From NCBI GenBank assembly GCA_021827405.1, contig JAKAVY010000006.1:1-60165 (forward strand): DNA of 60,165 bases. The letters are read 5' to 3'. A program made the translations under genes and the position numbers. This document shows positions 55,842 through 60,165 of the stretch, in pieces (within the stretch, counting starts at the first letter, position 1; every line of letters begins with the position of its first letter). The stretch is from Thermoplasmata archaeon (GTDB lineage Archaea; Thermoplasmatota; Thermoplasmata; Lutacidiplasmatales; UBA184). Under the pieces are notes generated by a model, which worked only from the letters and a program-made list of their open reading frames with translations, did not search any database and had not been told where the DNA came from.

Positions 55842-56186
55842 CGGGTCCCAGGTGGGGGACGTCCAGGGGGCTCGGGGTCCTCTGGTCCGCCAAGCGATTC
55901 CGCGCTATTTCAACCCCCCGGGCGGGGCCCGGCCGCTCACCGGAGGTGAGCACCGCACCACGGGTCCTCCAGTGCGTCCGGGGCATCCCCCCCTGGGGGT
56001 TCGGTCCCTTGGTGAAGGCCATGTGGAACCCGACCCATCCGAGGAGCTACGCCCCCGTCAGTGATCTCGCCCTACGTCTCCCGACCCGGGAACCCGGGGA
56101 CCGGGAGAGTCTCGCTTGGGAGCGTGAGGCCCTCCCGACGCCGCAAGGAGGGCCAGAAGGGGCTGGGAACGGGGGCGACGCCCCGT

Positions 56187-56879
56187 TCAGGCCCGGTAGC
56201 TCTCCTTCGTCTCGGTGGCGCCTTTGGGGTAGTGCGCCTTCAGATGCTCCGTAAGGACGGTGGGGTCCGCCTTGAGGTGGCTGGAGTACCAGGAGACCAC
56301 GAGGTCCTTCAGGGCCTTGTGCAGGTCCCCCAGGCTCACCTCCTCCAGCGGTTCGTCGTAGAGGACGGCCTGGCGGATCACCCGCATCCACCCGGAGTAC
56401 TTGTGATAGGTCTCGCCTTCGCACCACTCGAAGATCATCCGGAGGTGGGAGCGGCCCTTGGGGTCCGGATAGTACCAGATCTTGACCGCGCTGCCGAGCC
56501 AACTGGGGGCCCGGTCCTTCAGCTCCATCACCTGCACGGCGCCGAAGTCGAACGAGTCCTTGAAGGCCCACTTCTCCGGGAACTCGGTGAAGGTGGCGAA
56601 GAGGGTCTGGGAAGGCTCGAGGGTGAGGTGTACGGAGATGTCCTCGAAGATGTTGTGGACCTCCCAGAGGTCCTGAAGGAGACGCCGGTTGAGGCTGGCG
56701 CGGCGGGAGGGGTCCTCCTCGGCCCGGGCCACCGTGGCCTGCTGGGTGTGGTTCAGTTCCTCCCTGAGGGATGCGAGGAAATCGTCCTCGGGAAGGGCCA
56801 CGGCCGTGCTGGTCGCCTCGTCCTCGTCCGGTGGGAGGGGGACCGCCGGGTCCTCCTTCTTGCCGCGTCCTCTGGGCAT
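56187..56879 (-). CDS. Conserved-looking hypothetical protein
   Basis: Coherent 230-aa ORF (EDISVHLTLEPSQTLFATFTEFPEKWAFKDSFDFGAVQVMELKDR ... IWYYPDPKGRSHLRMIFEWCEGETYHKYSGWMRVIRQAV). Confidence 0.7.
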   Translation of the reverse strand: MPRGRGKKEDPAVPLPPDEDEATSTAVALPEDDFLASLREELNHTQQATVARAEEDPSRRASLNRRLLQDLWEVHNIFEDISVHLTLEPSQTLFATFTEFPEKWAFKDSFDFGAVQVMELKDRAPSWLGSAVKIWYYPDPKGRSHLRMIFEWCEGETYHKYSGWMRVIRQAVLYDEPLEEVSLGDLHKALKDLVVSWYSSHLKADPTVLTEHLKAHYPKGATETKESYRA

Positions 56880-57247
56880 GAACTCCTCGGGCGCGCGCTA
56901 CACCCACCGTCTACAAGACCCTTGCCCCGGGTCGGAGGGGGGACCCGGGGCCCGGGGAGGTGGGGGAGCGGGGGACCCGGAGGGGGGGGCGCGCGCACCG
57001 GGCGGGTGCGAGGACGGCGCACGAGCCTTTTAATAGCCCGCCTGCGTCAATGCTACCAGGACAGCCAGGTTGAGGGAGGGAGAGATTCCCCTCGTTCCGT
57101 TTACGGGAGATGCTTATCTTATGCTCAAAGCTAAGTTGATGCACCGGCTCCGGAAACGGGCCGAAGCGAACTAGTCCTCCTGCCGCCCGTCCGTCCTTGC
57201 CGGGGCCCTGTAGGGCAGCCTGGCGCCATGCAACGAGGAAAGAGAAC

Positions 57248-58597
57248 ATGAACGTAGACCCCAATGCGACGAAATACATGATCCGCGCCCGGATCTCCGC
57301 CGACGGCGTCATCGAGAAGCCCGACGTGGTCGGGGCGGTCTTTGGCCAGACGGAAGGGCTGCTCGGGGACGAACTGGACCTGAGGGACCTCCAGAAGAGC
57401 GGCCGCGTGGGCCGGATCGAGGTGGAGATCGACTCCAAGAAGGGAAAGAGCGAGGGCGAGGTGCTCATCCCGTCCTCCCTGGACCAGGTGGAGACCGCCA
57501 TCCTGGCGAGCGGCCTGGAGACCGTGGACCGCATCGGGCCGTGCAAGGCCCGGATCGAGGTGGTCACGGTGGAGGACGTCCGGACCGCGAAGCGGGCCCG
57601 GATCGTGGACCGGGCGAAGGGCATCCTGAACAAGATGATGTCCGAGTCGAAGGACGTGGGGGCCGACCTGGCCGATGAGGTCCGCAAGTCCGTGCAGGTG
57701 GAGGAGATCACGTCCTACGGACGGGAGCGCCTCCCGGCGGGACCGAACGTGGACGCCTCCGACGCCATCATCGTGGTGGAGGGTCGCTCCGACGTGTTGA
57801 ACCTGTTGAGCTGCGGGATCAAGAACGTCATCGCGGTGGAGGGGACCTCGGTCCCCGAGACCGTCCGGGAGCTTTCCCGGGGGAAGACCGTGACCGCCTT
57901 CACCGACGGGGACCGATCGGGGGAGCTCATCCTCCGGGAGATGCTCCAGACCATGGACGTGGACTTCGTGGCCCGGGCCCCCCGCGGGACCGAGGTGGAG
58001 GACCTGACGCAGAAGCAGATCATGAAGTGCCTCCGGAACAAGATCCCCATCAACCAGTACCTGGAGATGACGGGCTTCGAGGCCACGGGAGCCTCCCGCG
58101 GCCCGATGGACGAGCGCGCGGGCCCCGGCGGCCCGCGGGAAGGGGGCGGTGGGGGTCGGCCGGACCGGCAGGGCCCGCCCGGGCCCCGCCGTGAGGCCCC
58201 GGAACCCGGGGGACCGGCACCCAACCGGATGCCTCCTCCGGCCCCGAGGCCGGTGGAGGCCCCCCGTCCCGCTCCGGCTCCGACCCCTGTGGACCCCCGG
58301 CTGGCCCGGTTCTTCGCGGACCTGAGCGCCTTGGAGAACCCGTCCCGGGCCCGGTTCCTTGGGGAGGAGGGCAACATCCTGACCGAGATCCCCGCGAAGG
58401 ACGTGGTGGAGAACCTGGTGAAGAGCGAGGGAGGGATCAAGACCCTCATCTTCGACGGGGTCGTGAGCCAGCGGCTCCTCGACGTGGCGCAGGAGAAGGG
58501 GATCCAGGAAGTGGTGGCGGTCCGTCTGGGCGCCATCGGCAAGATGCCGGACGGCATCCGGGTCTACACCCGGGCCGACCTGGAAGCCCCGGCCTAG
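57248..58597 (+). CDS. dnaG: Archaeal DnaG-type primase
   Basis: MNVDPNATKYMIRARISADGVIEKPDVVGAVFGQTEGLLG, VVEGRSDVLNLLSCGIKNVIAVEGTSVPETV, AFTDGDRSGELILREML; long Pro/Gly-rich linker before the C-terminal domain. Confidence 0.96.
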   Translation: MNVDPNATKYMIRARISADGVIEKPDVVGAVFGQTEGLLGDELDLRDLQKSGRVGRIEVEIDSKKGKSEGEVLIPSSLDQVETAILASGLETVDRIGPCKARIEVVTVEDVRTAKRARIVDRAKGILNKMMSESKDVGADLADEVRKSVQVEEITSYGRERLPAGPNVDASDAIIVVEGRSDVLNLLSCGIKNVIAVEGTSVPETVRELSRGKTVTAFTDGDRSGELILREMLQTMDVDFVARAPRGTEVEDLTQKQIMKCLRNKIPINQYLEMTGFEATGASRGPMDERAGPGGPREGGGGGRPDRQGPPGPRREAPEPGGPAPNRMPPPAPRPVEAPRPAPAPTPVDPRLARFFADLSALENPSRARFLGEEGNILTEIPAKDVVENLVKSEGGIKTLIFDGVVSQRLLDVAQEKGIQEVVAVRLGAIGKMPDGIRVYTRADLEAPA

Positions 58598-58639
58598 GGC
58601 GAAGGCTTACGCCCAGGTCGTTCGCGGGAGGCCAGGACC

Positions 58640-60165
58640 GTGACGAGCACCCCCACTTCCGGCCGGACGAGGGGAACCCCCCTCTCCCTGGAGGAGATCT
58701 CCAGCACGCTGGAGGTGCCGATCCCCTCGGACCCTCTGGAGCGGGTCATCGGCCAGGACCGGGCGGTGGAGCTGGCCCGGATCGCGGCCTACCAGCGGCG
58801 GCACCTGCTCCTGGTGGGGCCACCGGGGATCGGGAAGTCGATGACCGCCCAGGCGCTGGCGCTCCACCTCCCCCGACCGAAGCAGGAGATCCGGGTGGTG
58901 CACAATCCAGAGAACCCCGAGCGTCCCACGGTGGAGGTGGTGACCCGGGACGACGTCCTCGCGGAACGGGAGCGGGCCCGGGGCCTGGAGGGGGAGCTCC
59001 ATCGGCCCCAGGACGTCCCGAACTCCGTGGCCGAGCGGCTCGGGTACCGCTGCCCCCGCTGCGGGTTCTATTCCCTTCCCAGCGAGCGGCAGTGTCCGAG
59101 CTGCGGGAACGTGAAGCAGGTCCTGCCCAACGCCCCCACCTCGTCGGGGAATCCGTTCCGGGACCTGGTGGGAGGGATCCTGGAGGTCACGGTGGGCGGG
59201 GCCGGCGGGCTCTCTGAGGCGGTGCGGACCACCCGGTTGAAGAACGGGGTGGAGGAGGTGGTCGCCTACGAGCGGGCCGGGGAGATGATCAAGCTGTTGG
59301 ACCAGCCCGCGTTGGAGCGGCGCCGGCAGCTCCAGCGGGAGACCCCGTACAAGGTGCTGGTGAAGATCGACCGGAACCCCTTCGTCATGTCCACGGGGGC
59401 CAGTGAGACGGAGCTCTTGGGGGACGTGCGGCACGACCCGTATGGGGGTCACCCCCAGCTGGGGTCGCTCCCGTACGACCGGGTGATCCCGGGGGCGATC
59501 CACGAGGCGCACGAGGGGGTGCTCTTCATCGATGAGCTTCCCCACTTAGGTCCGCTCCAGCGCTTCATCCTCACGGCGATGCAGGAGCGGCGGTTCCCGA
59601 TCTCGGGGCGGAACCCGCAGAGCGGGGGCGCGTCGGTACGCATCGACGCGGTGCCTTGCGACTTCATCCTGGTGGCGGCGTGCAACATCCAGGACGTGGG
59701 GCGGATCCTGGCCCCCTTGCGCTCCCGGATCGCCGGGGGAGGGTACGAGACGCTGCTGGAGACGGCGATGCCGGACACCGAGGCGAACCGGCGGAAGCTT
59801 TTGCAGTTCTGTGCCCAGGAGATCGCAGTGGACGGGCGGATCCCGCCGGCGTCCCGGGGGGCGCTGGAGGAGTTCATCACCGAGGCGCGTCGGCGGGCGG
59901 AGCGGATGGACGGGCAGCGCAACGCGCTCACGCTCCGGTTGCGGGAGATGGGGGGGCTGCTCCGGGCGGCGGGGGACCTCGCCACGGTGGAGCACTCGGA
60001 GATGATCGAGGCGGCGCACCTGAAGGAGGCGATCCGCCGGGGAAGGCCCATCGAGGAGCAGATCCGGAGCCGCTACGGGTCGCTGGCCGGAGGGGTCCGT
60101 TCGGACTCCACGGAGGCTCAGCGCGAGGGCATGGGCTACTACTACTGGAACCACCAGGAGGAGAC
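58640..60165 (+). CDS. LonB-like AAA+ protease ATPase region, partial at right edge, with inserted zinc ribbon
   Basis: GTG at 58640: VTSTPTSGRTRGTPLSLEEISSTLEVPIPSDPLERVIGQDRAVELARIAAYQRRHLLLVGPPGIGKSMTAQALALHLP ... RCPRCGFYSLPSERQCPSCG ... GVLFIDELPHLGPLQRFILTAMQERRFPISGRNPQSGGASVR. Not in the track because there is no stop inside the window. Confidence 0.88.
   Translation, partial: MTSTPTSGRTRGTPLSLEEISSTLEVPIPSDPLERVIGQDRAVELARIAAYQRRHLLLVGPPGIGKSMTAQALALHLPRPKQEIRVVHNPENPERPTVEVVTRDDVLAERERARGLEGELHRPQDVPNSVAERLGYRCPRCGFYSLPSERQCPSCGNVKQVLPNAPTSSGNPFRDLVGGILEVTVGGAGGLSEAVRTTRLKNGVEEVVAYERAGEMIKLLDQPALERRRQLQRETPYKVLVKIDRNPFVMSTGASETELLGDVRHDPYGGHPQLGSLPYDRVIPGAIHEAHEGVLFIDELPHLGPLQRFILTAMQERRFPISGRNPQSGGASVRIDAVPCDFILVAACNIQDVGRILAPLRSRIAGGGYETLLETAMPDTEANRRKLLQFCAQEIAVDGRIPPASRGALEEFITEARRRAERMDGQRNALTLRLREMGGLLRAAGDLATVEHSEMIEAAHLKEAIRRGRPIEEQIRSRYGSLAGGVRSDSTEAQREGMGYYYWNHQEE

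Noticed and set aside
55842-56186. Possible structured ncRNA or small ORF (CTCACC-GGA-GGTGAG hairpin; minus ORF from 56022)
   Set aside because: One short hairpin and a chance-like ORF; no conserved RNA family motif that I can identify.
1-60165. CRISPR array, transposon, integrase, rRNA or tRNA genes
   Set aside because: I looked for regularly spaced repeats, IS/terminal repeats, recombinase motifs and tRNA T-arm consensus and found none convincing.

Overview
This is a GC-rich, gene-dense archaeal window. PolD small subunit, archaeal DnaG, a LonB-type AAA+ protease and AbrB-PhoU suggest Euryarchaeota/Thermoplasmatota; that lineage call is inference. I support about 60 protein-coding genes. 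I found no tRNA, rRNA, CRISPR array or transposase. Most of the remaining track ORFs are GC-driven shadow frames of real genes. The most notable block (about 10.9-22.6 kb) is a single-strand Tat/respiratory superoperon: tatA, Rieske-like protein with altered ligands, tatC, tatB-like, small membrane protein, Rieske, cytochrome b, small membrane protein, coxA with a ~255-aa N-terminal extension, half-size ctaA, ctaB. It is followed by an AbrB-PhoU regulator, a cupredoxin, and a CoxB that appears split into two overlapping genes. A GTTCGTAC motif recurs in the three intergenic regions of this block. A second notable block (about 35.2-45.4 kb) is a less GC-biased accessory island with hemerythrin-like proteins, a multi-His membrane protein, NDH-2, an FNR-like reductase, an HTH-10 regulator, DUF488 and a DoxD-like/cupredoxin fusion. 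Other items of note: phosphoketolase plus acetate kinase, three-gene PntAA/AB/B, a CBS-ParB/SerK-like fusion, heptose-type sugar genes, a candidate ACG-start MFS gene, and two edge-truncated genes missing from the ORF track.
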